A DNA stretch of 64,000 nucleotides from Adiantum capillus-veneris (taxonomy: Eukaryota; Streptophyta; Polypodiopsida; Polypodiales; Pteridaceae): contig CM043964.1 in the NCBI GenBank assembly GCA_014529385.2, positions 5,551,997-5,615,996 of the forward strand. Reading direction: 5' to 3'. This document shows positions 20,170 to 29,468 of this stretch, in pieces (position 1 is the stretch's first letter; each line of letters starts with the position of its first letter). Position numbers and translations under genes: made by a program. The notes beneath the pieces are model-generated. The model worked only from the letters and a program-made list of their open reading frames with translations, did no database searches and was not told where the DNA came from.

Positions 20170-21646
20170 TGAAACCGGCCTGTATGATCCAAAAAGGGCG
20201 GTAGACTTTACTTTAAACCTTGATTTAGCTTTCACCCATTATTAGTCGTCTATTTTACCTGTACTTTCAAGACACAACAAAGGGGGAGAGGGATACAGGT
20301 TGCTAGATTGCACCTGTATGAGTAGACGGACACCAGATTGGCCCCTAACTTAGGCGCCCCTTTCGGTATTTCTTTATTGTTCAAAAGAGGGAATAAACGC
20401 TGTGGTTCCCTACAAGCTGCCCCGCACAAACTCGGCTGAATTTCCTCTGTTCCAGCCCGATTTCGGCAGCATAACGGTACTAGAACCCTTCACGGTCAGT
20501 ATTCCCACGCATTGACCGACTTTCCCGACGCATACGGGCACTTTGCAAAACCTGGCGAGAATCTGCAGCACGCTGAATTCTCTGTTTTCAGCCCTGAAAA
20601 TGCGCCAGATCGCCTGTACAGCGGTCCCCTTGCGTCCCCGAACCTCCTGGGGGTATTAGGGTCCGTTTAGGGCCAAAACCCTAAACCTGCAAAAATACAC
20701 AGCAGGCTGTAATTCGCTGTTTCGGGCTCCGTTTCGCGTGCCGGTCGCATCCCTAGCAAGTCCTCGAGCTCCCGCACCTGTAGGGCTACTTGCCCTTTGA
20801 ATCGGACAAGATTTCTGGCGTGAAACCTCTCCGAATTCACCTGTACCTGCGGGGGGATTAGCCGCTAGCTAATCTAGTACCTGTGCAAGAGGCTCTTGCC
20901 TCGGCAATCGCGCATGAACCCACACAACTGTACATTGGTCAAATGAAGAGCCCACTAGAGGGGCATAACATACTGCCAAAGGGGAGAGAGAGGGCAGTGC
21001 GTAGCGTGCAGGGCATCACTCCTGGCACCGCACTGTGCATAAGAGGGAAAGCAAGCACTCCATAGCTCTTAACCTGTGACAAAAGCTGCAAATGAGCCTC
21101 TCCCAGCTTAAAATTCAGCGCCACTTCTTGTTGCATGAGGCAAGTGCACCAGAAGGTGCCACTTGGCACATTTATAAGCATTTTCCCGTTTCGGGGTTGC
21201 GGCCTAAAAATCTCCCAACCGGTTGCCCACTTGACTTCACGGCAGAGTAAGAAAATGTTCCCCTTGTCATTCCGGAGGTAATGACGTCAACACATTTTCA
21301 GGTCCCAAAATAGCAGTTCCCTTAATTTTAGGAGATGCTGCCATTGTATCTTTCTAGGTCATCCGACCCTCTTTGTACACTGCGACCACATCCAAAACTG
21401 AAATGTAGCCTCTGTAGCAAAGGATTCCACTTTGGCTAGTCAATGACCCCACTTGGCTAACCATAGTCCTTGTCCAACCTTAGTGCTCTCTTGCCCTCAG
21501 GCCTGGACTCCCTCTGGACAGTTCCACACTAGCTATGCAATGCTGGGCAGTTAGATTTCCCGAGGGGTGTTTCCAAAAAGTGAAAGTAAATAGATAATAA
21601 GAAAGAAATCAACAAAAAGGATAGATAGTAGTCACACGCTGGTGAC
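20170..21646 (-). repeat. 3' LTR of family C element (1477 bp)
   Basis: On the minus strand it begins TGTCACCAGCGTGTGAC and ends CAGGCCGGTTTCA. A TTATAAATG TATA-like box lies at about 21170-21177 (minus). Near-identical to 27393-28870. Confidence 0.93.
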
Positions 21647-22190
21647 ATACCCCCCTCTTGAAATCTCAAACGTCCTCGTTTGCATCTATATCGTACATGC
21701 TTACTGTCAACACTGATGTATTCAACACCTGTCGACACATATACGACACATACATGCTCATTGTCAACCCTGGTGTATTCAACACCTCGTCGACTCATGT
21801 ATTGCCTGCGTGTGAACCCTGTCCCAATGACATAGTGGTAGCTTCGCACTCTGCCATTGCTTTGAGTCACTAACTTTCCAATGACAAAATGGTAGCTGCA
21901 CATTTTGCCACTGTCTTATAGTACACGTTGGATCCCGTAACACTTTCGAGCATACCCAAACCGACAGTTTAAGAATGCAGTTACACATGTACTCTTCAAT
22001 AGAAGCAATCACTGTATTCTTGACAAAGTGACAAGAAATACTCACTTCTATAGCACTAATCAAACTTTTGGACATTCCATAAGAGCAATTGCCAAACTGA
22101 CAATCTGTACAGCTCTAACATTCATGTAACAGGTATTTGATTTGAGCTCACTTGAAATACCATGTACATCATTTGTTTCAGAAGCCATTG
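21647..22190 (-). other. 3' untranslated region of family C element with short tandem repeats
   Basis: Between the ORF stop and the PPT. Two imperfect duplications lie side by side. One is a roughly 60-bp unit with TGTATTCAACACCT-GTCGAC (about 21690-21800). The other is a unit with CAATGACA-TGGTAGCT-GCAC-CTGCCA-TTG (about 21820-21915). No protein. Confidence 0.55.
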
Positions 22191-25100
22191 TCACACTGAC
22201 AATCCATGTAGCTTTGAAACGCAAGGGGTCAAGGTAGGTTGCAAATCGAAGGCTTCCAGGTAAAGTGATAACACAGTTGGTGACTCTGCAAGTTCACGTT
22301 CTTCCATCCACTTAGCATCCATTGGTGGATAGTTTCTGAACTTTACCAAGTAACGCCTAGCAACCTTGCCTTTCACTTTCCTTTCTTTGTGTGCCAAAAT
22401 CTGTTCAGGGACCAAGATCTCGTCAAGTTCCTCGACTTCCGGCTGATCTTCAGCTGGCATATCTTCTGGCACATCACCCACATAGGGTCTGAGAAGACTC
22501 ACGTGAAACGCATTGTGAATCTTCCAACTGTCAGGCAATTTCAGCCTATATGCAACATCACTGATTATGTCGCATACTTGAAAAGGCCCATAGTAACGCA
22601 TGCTGAGCTTGGGAAACAGTCTTTTCTTGCCCTTCATCTTCTTTAACCTTGCCTTTTCAAAGCGTAAAAGCACCCAATCACCAAGTGAATATACCACTTC
22701 ACGGCGGTGACGATCAGCTGCTTTCTTTTGCTTTGCCTGAGTCCTTTCTAAGGCCACTTTGACCTTCTTGTACATTTCATCCATGTCTTGAACATACTTA
22801 TCTGCTTCAAATATCTTGTCCTTTGTATGCAGTATGGGAGGAACTTTCTTGCCACCTTCAACTATCTCGAAAGGTGCCTTGCCAGTTGATGAATGCACTG
22901 TATTATTGTGTGCATACTCCACCAATGGCAAATACTGCTCCCACTTTCCTTTATGCTCTGACACATAACACTTCAGCAGATCTAGGACAGTAGAATTTGC
23001 CTCTTCTGACTGCCCATCTGTTTGAGGATGAAATGACGAAGAGAATTTGAGCGTGGTGCCCATATTCTCAAACAAACCTCTCCAGAACAAACTTGTCATG
23101 CGTGGATCACGGTCGCTAACAATCGACTGTGGCATGCCATGATACTTGAAAATATTGCTCATAAACAAGCGTGCCATCTGATCTGGCTTTATCTTCTTCC
23201 TGACAGGAATAAAATGAGCCTGTTTGCTGAATCTGCAAATAATGGTCCAAATACCATCGTTTCCTGTCTGCGTTCTCGGAAGATCAAAGATAAAATCCAT
23301 AGCAATACTTTCCCATGGTTTATCTGGAATAGGTAGTGGTTGCAATAACCCTGGTGCCTTTTGCCTGTCAAACTTGACCTTTTGGCATATTAGGCATTCT
23401 CGCACAAAGGCATCCACATCCCTTCTTAATGTAGGCCAATAGAAGAATGTCTCAACCGCTTTAACTGTAGCATCGATACCACGATGCCCTGCATACGGTG
23501 GGACATGACTCTCTTCCATAACTTTGCGTCGCAATGGCTTTGTGACACACAATCTGCCATGCATCATCATGAACCCGTCTTTAAGAAGATAGTGTTCATG
23601 ACGTTGTCCATCCATTAGCTGCTCGAAGACCCTTGCAAAATCTTCATCATTTGCAAACTGTTCTCTCATATCATCAAGTTCATGATGATAAGGAATCGAC
23701 ACAGCTGAAATTTGTGGCTTCCTTGACAAGGCATCAGCCACAACGTTCTTCTTGCCTTCCACATGCACAATCTGAAAATGGAACATGGACAAAATATTTG
23801 CCCATCGCATATGCTTTTCAGATAACTTTGTTTGTGTCAAGAAGTATCGCAAGGTCTGATGATCCGTTTGGACAACGAAATCTGCACCTAGCAGGTAGTG
23901 TTTCCAACTTAAGAGCGCATGAATCACAGCCAGTAACTCTTTCTCATAGACCTGCATGGTCATCTCTGGCCCTTGCAAAATTCTGCTCTCATAGGCTACT
24001 ACCCTGCCATCTTGCATTAGCACAGCACCAATGCTACTACCGCAGGCGTCGCACTGGACCACAAATGACTTCCTAAGATCTGGCAACACAATGACTGGAT
24101 CTGAAGTCATCATTTCCTTTAAGAGATTAAAAGCTGAAATCTCTTTCTGTGTCCATCTGAAAGTGACTGCCTTCTTTTGAAGAGCATGTAAAGGTGAAGC
24201 AATCTCAGCGAAATTTCCGATAAACCTTCTGTAATAGGAGCATAGTCCCAAAAAGCTTCGGACATCATGCACCGTCTTCAAATTTGGCCATGACTTGATC
24301 GCTTCAACTTTTGCAGGATCCATTCTGACACCATCCTTTGAGACAATGTGTCCCAGAAAGTGAATCTCTTCCAGAAAAAACTCACTTTTCTTTGCATTGA
24401 TGAGCAACCTATGACTGCGTAGCTCTTTGAACACAATGGCCAAGTGATGCCTATGCTCCTCTTCATTCTTTGAGTAGACTATCATGTCATCAAAGAACGT
24501 ACCAACAAACTGCTGGTGTGGACGGAAAATTCTGTCCATCATCCTATTGAACGTAGCAGGAGCATTTGTGAGACCAAAGGGCATCACTAAAAATTCGTAA
24601 AGGCCAAACGTCGTTCTAAAAGCAGTCTTGTGCACATCCTCTGATCTAATGCGGATCTGATGATACCCACTCTTTAGATCTATCCTGCTAAACATAGCTG
24701 CTCCTTCTAATTTGTCCATAATATCATCAATTCTAGGTATAGGGAACCTATTCTTGATGGTATTCTTGTTCAGTGCACGGTAGTCGATGCACATACACCA
24801 TGAGCCATCCTTTTTCTGCACCAACAACACTGGAGAACAGAATGGAGATGAACTGGGCTGAATCAGCCCCTTTTCTAACAACTCCTGTACTTGGCCCATT
24901 ATCTCTTTCTGCTGAGCCGCACTAACCCTGTACGGAGGCTTATTTGGTGGGCTACAGCCTGGCACCAAATCTATCGCATGGTCCTCGGGTCTCTCTGGCG
25001 GTAATTGAGACGGTAATGAATCGGAAAAACAGTCACTATACTGTTGTAAAAACATTGACCTTTCTTTATCTAGCACAGATAAATTTGATTCATCACAATC

Positions 25101-27284
25101 TGACACTTCACGTGCAAAAACCAAGTACGCAGAAAGATGCTTTTTCATTACAGAAGTAATAGCAGAAGCTGATACAGTAGGAATAGACTCCCCTTTAAGC
25201 TTTACATCCAGAATGTGAGTCTTTCCCCTGCTCTGTACAGTGATCTTTTTGTTGTAGGCATCCATGATTCCCTGTACACGAAACAACCAAGGAATACCTA
25301 ACAACACATCACATCCGTCCAGTGCCATGATGTAAAATTCTTCAGCATCTACATAGGACTGGATATGTAGACGCAACTTTCCAATGATGGGTGTCACAGC
25401 CTCTGTATGGCCAGGACATGCCAAACCTGCCTCTGCTGTATACCCCATCTCTTCAGGTCTGATTCCCAACTTTGAAGCCAATTCTGGGGAAATAAAGTTG
25501 GCTTTGGCACCTGGATCAAAGAAGATAAGCACTGTTTGATCCCTAACCTTTCCCCATGCTCTACAAAGCTCACTTGCATCTGAATTTGGCTTGTCGCCCA
25601 CCATATCTGGCACTAGACCAGCCATGGGCTTCTTTCCTTTCCTGTCCTCCTTGTCTTCAGAATCAGCTGGCCTTTTCTTTGTAGGACAGTTGTAAGCAAT
25701 GTGGCCAGGCTGCTCACATATAAAGCATTTGTTCTCTGTCCTCAGGACCTTCTTTTGCTCTTCTGACTTGCGAGGAAAACGTCTTTTCCATTTCTTTGCT
25801 GGTCCTTTTTCTGATTCAGCCGTAGCTTTGTCTGTCCCTGCATTGGCTGACTCCTGAGTCCCTTTAGGAGCCTCATTGGGAACATGCTTCTTGGCTGAAT
25901 TTTTCTTGCCTGATCCTGCCTTGACGCCAGTGTTAAATTCACAATCTTCTCCCTTGAGCAAACCATTGCCAGTGTTTGCTACCTCGATGAGCTGCGTCAA
26001 AGTAGTGACTTTTGTCTTCGTGCAGTATTTTCTCAATCCTTTGGGTAGGCCACAACAGTATTTTTCAATCTGTTCTGTCAATGGCACAAACCTATAGGAA
26101 GTTACTGGAAGTAGAGCTTTCCAAAACTTCCGATTGTAATCATCCAGATTTCTGCAAGTGGCAGCATTAAGCTGGTGCCATTCTGTCATGACATCTGCTT
26201 CGAAATCATCAGATAACCATGCTGCTGCAAAAATCTGCTTGAAGTAAATCCATGTGGACGGAGCTTGCCCTTGAAGCAATAAAGTTGTCCACCATTGTCC
26301 CGCATTCCCTGTCAAGAAAGTGGCTGCCTTGCGGACCTTTGAAGCCTCTGTAAAGTTTCCCCCTGCATAGGCCTTGTCAAACTGCTGGAGGAATGAAAGA
26401 GCCTTCTTCCTGTCATCAAACCCTGTAAAGGTCGTGAATGACACTCCTTTGCCACCTTCTTTGTACGGAGTTGGCCTCTCCAGCGGCGTTAAATTGTCAT
26501 ATGGAAGTGACTGAAACATGGGAACACTATTAAGGTTCATCTGTGTTCCTTGGCCGCTATTAACTTGACTTGGAAATGCCATATTTGGCTGCTGATTTGT
26601 AATTCCAGCCATACCAAAATTTGCTTGTGGCATCCCAAATTGTCCCTGAGTGCTTTGAAACCCTGGTTGCATACCCATGACACTGTACATGGGGTTAGGC
26701 ATCATCGTTTGAGAACCGCCAAACACTGTTCCTGGCGTGTAAAACTGATTTCCAGGTGCATGACCAGCCATGCTCTGGAATACCGATCCACCTCCAAAAT
26801 AGCCAGGGTGTACTGAAGGTGGTGGGAAGACTTGTTGCATAGCCTGTAAGTTGCTTCCCTGCCCATTAGAACCAGCTATAGGCTGCTGAAAGGTGGCGGG
26901 CTGAACTGGTACAGCTTGAAAGACTGGCATCTCAACCACCTGTTCTTGCACCTTAGGCATACGTTGTGGAGACTGCATGTTCTCCGTCAAGTGTACAGGT
27001 GTTTCCATTGACTGTGCGGTATGAATCACCTGTGCTCGAGCCTTAACAGGCTTTTGAATATGATCCAGTGACCCAACTTGCTGAGACGGAACAGGAGGTT
27101 GCAGAAAGGCTAAAAACTTCGGATTCTGCATTACTTGTGTAAACATAGCCACAGCAGTAGCCAACTGGGTCCTGAATATATCATCATCAGTCTGTGGTGG
27201 TCTTGAGGACTCACCCACTTCATGTGTCTGTTGACCCTGTGAAGAGGAAACCTCTTCAGTCACATCATCTGGTCTGTCAGCCAT
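22191..27284 (-). CDS. Family C gag-pol polyprotein with chromodomain
   Basis: 1697 residues from MADRPDDV; the frame is open upstream, but 58 codons earlier runs into the LTR, so this Met is preferred. Residues 100-300 are a Gln/Met/Gly/Phe-rich low-complexity stretch. The gag domain (about 330-470) has FLTGNAGQWWTTLL. The zinc knuckle is CFICEQPGHIAYNC (about 520). The protease has LIFFDPGAKANFIS (about 585), with DPG for DTG. RT runs from PPYRVS (about 786) to VGTFFDDMIVYS (about 930), and RNase H has CDACGSSIGAVL (about 1080). Integrase has an HHCC zinc domain (about 1265-1300) and a core with MDFIFDLP, SDRDPR and SEEANS (Asp, Asp, Glu). Then come GPF (MRYYGPFQV) and a chromodomain (EILVPEQILAHK to YPPMDAKWMEE, about 1615-1675), which in this clade guides insertion to chromatin. 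No stops or frameshifts. Confidence 0.95.
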   Translation of the reverse strand: MADRPDDVTEEVSSSQGQQTHEVGESSRPPQTDDDIFRTQLATAVAMFTQVMQNPKFLAFLQPPVPSQQVGSLDHIQKPVKARAQVIHTAQSMETPVHLTENMQSPQRMPKVQEQVVEMPVFQAVPVQPATFQQPIAGSNGQGSNLQAMQQVFPPPSVHPGYFGGGSVFQSMAGHAPGNQFYTPGTVFGGSQTMMPNPMYSVMGMQPGFQSTQGQFGMPQANFGMAGITNQQPNMAFPSQVNSGQGTQMNLNSVPMFQSLPYDNLTPLERPTPYKEGGKGVSFTTFTGFDDRKKALSFLQQFDKAYAGGNFTEASKVRKAATFLTGNAGQWWTTLLLQGQAPSTWIYFKQIFAAAWLSDDFEADVMTEWHQLNAATCRNLDDYNRKFWKALLPVTSYRFVPLTEQIEKYCCGLPKGLRKYCTKTKVTTLTQLIEVANTGNGLLKGEDCEFNTGVKAGSGKKNSAKKHVPNEAPKGTQESANAGTDKATAESEKGPAKKWKRRFPRKSEEQKKVLRTENKCFICEQPGHIAYNCPTKKRPADSEDKEDRKGKKPMAGLVPDMVGDKPNSDASELCRAWGKVRDQTVLIFFDPGAKANFISPELASKLGIRPEEMGYTAEAGLACPGHTEAVTPIIGKLRLHIQSYVDAEEFYIMALDGCDVLLGIPWLFRVQGIMDAYNKKITVQSRGKTHILDVKLKGESIPTVSASAITSVMKKHLSAYLVFAREVSDCDESNLSVLDKERSMFLQQYSDCFSDSLPSQLPPERPEDHAIDLVPGCSPPNKPPYRVSAAQQKEIMGQVQELLEKGLIQPSSSPFCSPVLLVQKKDGSWCMCIDYRALNKNTIKNRFPIPRIDDIMDKLEGAAMFSRIDLKSGYHQIRIRSEDVHKTAFRTTFGLYEFLVMPFGLTNAPATFNRMMDRIFRPHQQFVGTFFDDMIVYSKNEEEHRHHLAIVFKELRSHRLLINAKKSEFFLEEIHFLGHIVSKDGVRMDPAKVEAIKSWPNLKTVHDVRSFLGLCSYYRRFIGNFAEIASPLHALQKKAVTFRWTQKEISAFNLLKEMMTSDPVIVLPDLRKSFVVQCDACGSSIGAVLMQDGRVVAYESRILQGPEMTMQVYEKELLAVIHALLSWKHYLLGADFVVQTDHQTLRYFLTQTKLSEKHMRWANILSMFHFQIVHVEGKKNVVADALSRKPQISAVSIPYHHELDDMREQFANDEDFARVFEQLMDGQRHEHYLLKDGFMMMHGRLCVTKPLRRKVMEESHVPPYAGHRGIDATVKAVETFFYWPTLRRDVDAFVRECLICQKVKFDRQKAPGLLQPLPIPDKPWESIAMDFIFDLPRTQTGNDGIWTIICRFSKQAHFIPVRKKIKPDQMARLFMSNIFKYHGMPQSIVSDRDPRMTSLFWRGLFENMGTTLKFSSSFHPQTDGQSEEANSTVLDLLKCYVSEHKGKWEQYLPLVEYAHNNTVHSSTGKAPFEIVEGGKKVPPILHTKDKIFEADKYVQDMDEMYKKVKVALERTQAKQKKAADRHRREVVYSLGDWVLLRFEKARLKKMKGKKRLFPKLSMRYYGPFQVCDIISDVAYRLKLPDSWKIHNAFHVSLLRPYVGDVPEDMPAEDQPEVEELDEILVPEQILAHKERKVKGKVARRYLVKFRNYPPMDAKWMEERELAESPTVLSLYLEAFDLQPTLTPCVSKLHGLSV

Positions 27285-27376
27285 AATTGCAATTCCCTGT
27301 GTCTGGTCTATGATCCCCTGTGTCTTCAAGTCCAAAACTGACCAAGGCTCACTTCTATGGGAAAAAGTGATATAAT

Positions 27377-27392
27377 CCCGTAGATGGAACCA
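27377..27392 (-). other. Family C primer-binding site, tRNA not identified
   Basis: The minus strand reads TGGTTCCATCTACGGG, directly abutting the 5' LTR end. It starts TGG, as required for a CCA-tailed tRNA, but is unlike the initiator-Met sites of the other elements in this window. I cannot name the tRNA. Confidence 0.7.
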
Positions 27393-28870
27393 TGAAACCG
27401 GCCTGTATGATCCAAAAAGGGCGGTAGACTTTACTTTAAACCTTGATTTAGCTTTCACCCATTATTAGTCGTCTATTTTACCTGTACTTTCAAGACACAA
27501 CAAAGGGGGAGAGGGATACAGGTTGCTAGATTGCACCTGTATGAGTAGACGGACACCAGATTGGCCCCTAACTTAGGCGCCCCTTTCGGTATTTCTTTAT
27601 TGTTCAAAAGAGGGAATAAACGCTGTGGTTCCCTACAAGCTGCCCCGCACAAACTCGGCTGAATTTCCTCTGTTCCAGCCCGATTTCGGCAGCATAACGG
27701 TACTAGAACCCTTCACGGTCAATATTCCCACGCATTGACCGACTTTCCCGACGCATACGGGCACTTTGCAAAACCTGGCGAGAATCTGCAGCACGCTGAA
27801 TTCTCTGTTTTCAGCCCTGAAAATGCGCCAGATCGCCTGTACAGCGGTCCCCTTGCGTCCCCGAACCTCCTGGGGGTATTAGGGTCCGTTTAGGGCCAAA
27901 ACCCTAAACCTGCAAAAATACACAGCAGGCTGTAATTCGCTGTTTCGGGCTCCGTTTCGCGTGCCGGTCGCATCCCTAGCAAGTCCTCGAGCTCCCGCAC
28001 CTGTAGGGCTACTTGCCCTTTGAATCGGACGAGATTTCTGGCGTGAAACCTCTCCGAATTCACCTGTACCTGCGGGGGGATTAGCCGCTAGCTAATCTAG
28101 TACCTGTGCAAGAGGCTCTTGCCTCGGCAATCGCGCATGAACCCACACAACTGTACATTGGTCAAATGAAGAGCCCACTAGAGGGGCATAACATACTGCC
28201 AAAGGGGAGAGAGAGGGCAGTGCGTAGCGTGCAGGGCATCACTCCTGGCACCGCACTGTGCATAAGAGGGAAAGCAAGCACTCCATAGCTCTTAACCTGT
28301 GACAAAAGCTGCAAATGAGCCTCTCCCAGCTTAAAATTCAGCGCCACTTCTTGTTGCATGAGGCAAGTGCACCAGAAGGTGCCACTTGGCACATTTATAA
28401 GCATTTTCCCGTTTCGGGGTTGCGGCCTAAAAATCTCCCAACCGGTTGCCCAGTTGACTTCACGGCAGAGTAAGAAAATGTTCCCCTTGTCATTCCGGAG
28501 GTAATGACGTCAACACATTTTCAGGTCCCAAAATAGCAGTTCCCTAAATTTTAGGAGATGCTGCCATTGTATCTTTCTAGGTCATCCGACCCTCTTTGTA
28601 CACTGCGACCACATCCAAAACTGAAATGTAGCCTCTGTAGCAAAGGATTCCACTTTGGCTAGTCAATGACCCCACTTGGCTAACCATAGTCCTTGTCCAA
28701 CCTTAGTGCTCTCTTGCCCTCAGGCCTGGACTCCCTCTGGACAGTTCCACACTAGCTATGCAATGCAGGGCAGTTAGATTTCCCGAGGGGTGTTTCCAAA
28801 AAGTGAAAGTAAATAGATAATAAGAAAGAAATCAACAAAAAGGATAGATAGTAGTCACACGTTGGTGACA
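27393..28870 (-). repeat. 5' LTR of family C element (1478 bp)
   Basis: Nearly identical to 20170-21646. TATA-like TTATAAATG (minus) at about 28393-28400. Followed by the TSD GAATG at 28871-28875. Confidence 0.93.
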
Positions 28871-28990
28871 GAATGAATGTCTGCGCTTTGCTCAAGATGA
28901 GTGCTCCGAACTGTGCTCAAGGTTCCTTTTGTTCTTATGGAAGGTAGAGCCTTCCGTTCTTAATGAGAGAGTGCTATGATCACAAACAAA
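28871..28990 (-). repeat. Inverted family A LTR, right piece
   Basis: Continues the LTR started at 20151: GAATGAATG, then the block seen reversed at 34720-34840 (GCTCAAGGTTCCTTTTGTTC). It ends abruptly near 28990 in CAAACAAAGTGA, where plus-strand gag-like sequence begins, marking an old rearrangement breakpoint. Confidence 0.7.
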
Positions 28991-29286
28991 GTGAAGGGAA
29001 GCAGAAAGAAAGGCCTACGAAGAAGAAATGGCAGCCATAGATCGTGACTATGAAGAAGAAATGGCAGCCATAGAGCGTCAGTACGACTTGGAAGAAAAAG
29101 AAAGTCAAGCAAGATTTGATCTCGCGAGAACAAAGCAAGAATGCAAGAGATGTTGGGACTCTTTTCTCAAATGAAGGCACAGATGCAACAGAATTAGGAA
29201 AAGGAGACTCTCTCAGTCTCTTCTTCTCCCAAGCATGACACACAGTATTTGCATGATAATAAGCATGCTGATTTGAATGATAATGA
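28991..29286 (+). pseudogene. Family A gag-like coiled-coil and HD-repeat scrap
   Basis: Translates as charged coiled-coil (EEEMAAIDRDYEEEMAAIER, then QARFDLARTKQE). After frame changes it passes into the ETLSVSSSPKHD-type segment and the HDN/HDD repeat region seen at 31360-31530 and 48830-49080. At about 29287 it switches abruptly to the leader sequence of a second copy. It is therefore a fragment of a different family A element. Confidence 0.55.
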
Positions 29287-29468
29287 TGAGCGCAAGGCCG
29301 CCAAGGGGTGCGCCCGCGGAAAGGAGTAGAACTTGGGTGAAGAGAAGATCCTTCTCAAACACAGATTGCAAGCGAAAGAAAACCTCAAGAACATCAAGAC
29401 CCTCAAAAACCTCAAGAACTTCAAGACCCTCAAGAACCCAAGAACCCAAAAACACAAAATCCTAGTGC

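Larger units (their letters stand above)
20170..28870 (-). mobile_element. Young, apparently intact Ty3/gypsy chromovirus (family C)
   Basis: 8701-bp element on the minus strand. TSD GAATG lies at 20165-20169 and 28871-28875, and removing the element restores a family A LTR sequence exactly. LTRs 20170-21646 and 27393-28870 (1477 and 1478 bp) differ by eye at only about seven sites (about 0.5 percent), so the insertion is recent. There is one uninterrupted gag-pol ORF (22191-27284). The PPT is CAAGAGGGGGGTA (minus strand) beside the 3' LTR. The site next to the 5' LTR reads TGGTTCCATCTACGGG, not the initiator tRNA-Met type. Possibly still mobile. Confidence 0.95.

Noticed and set aside
20883-21181. 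Short frames inside the family C LTR, identical at 28106-28404
   Set aside because: They are duplicated only because the LTR is; no sign of being translated proteins.
28980-29457. Two minus-strand frames over the family A leader
   Set aside because: They are antisense shadows of the TTCTTGAGG leader repeat and coiled-coil region.
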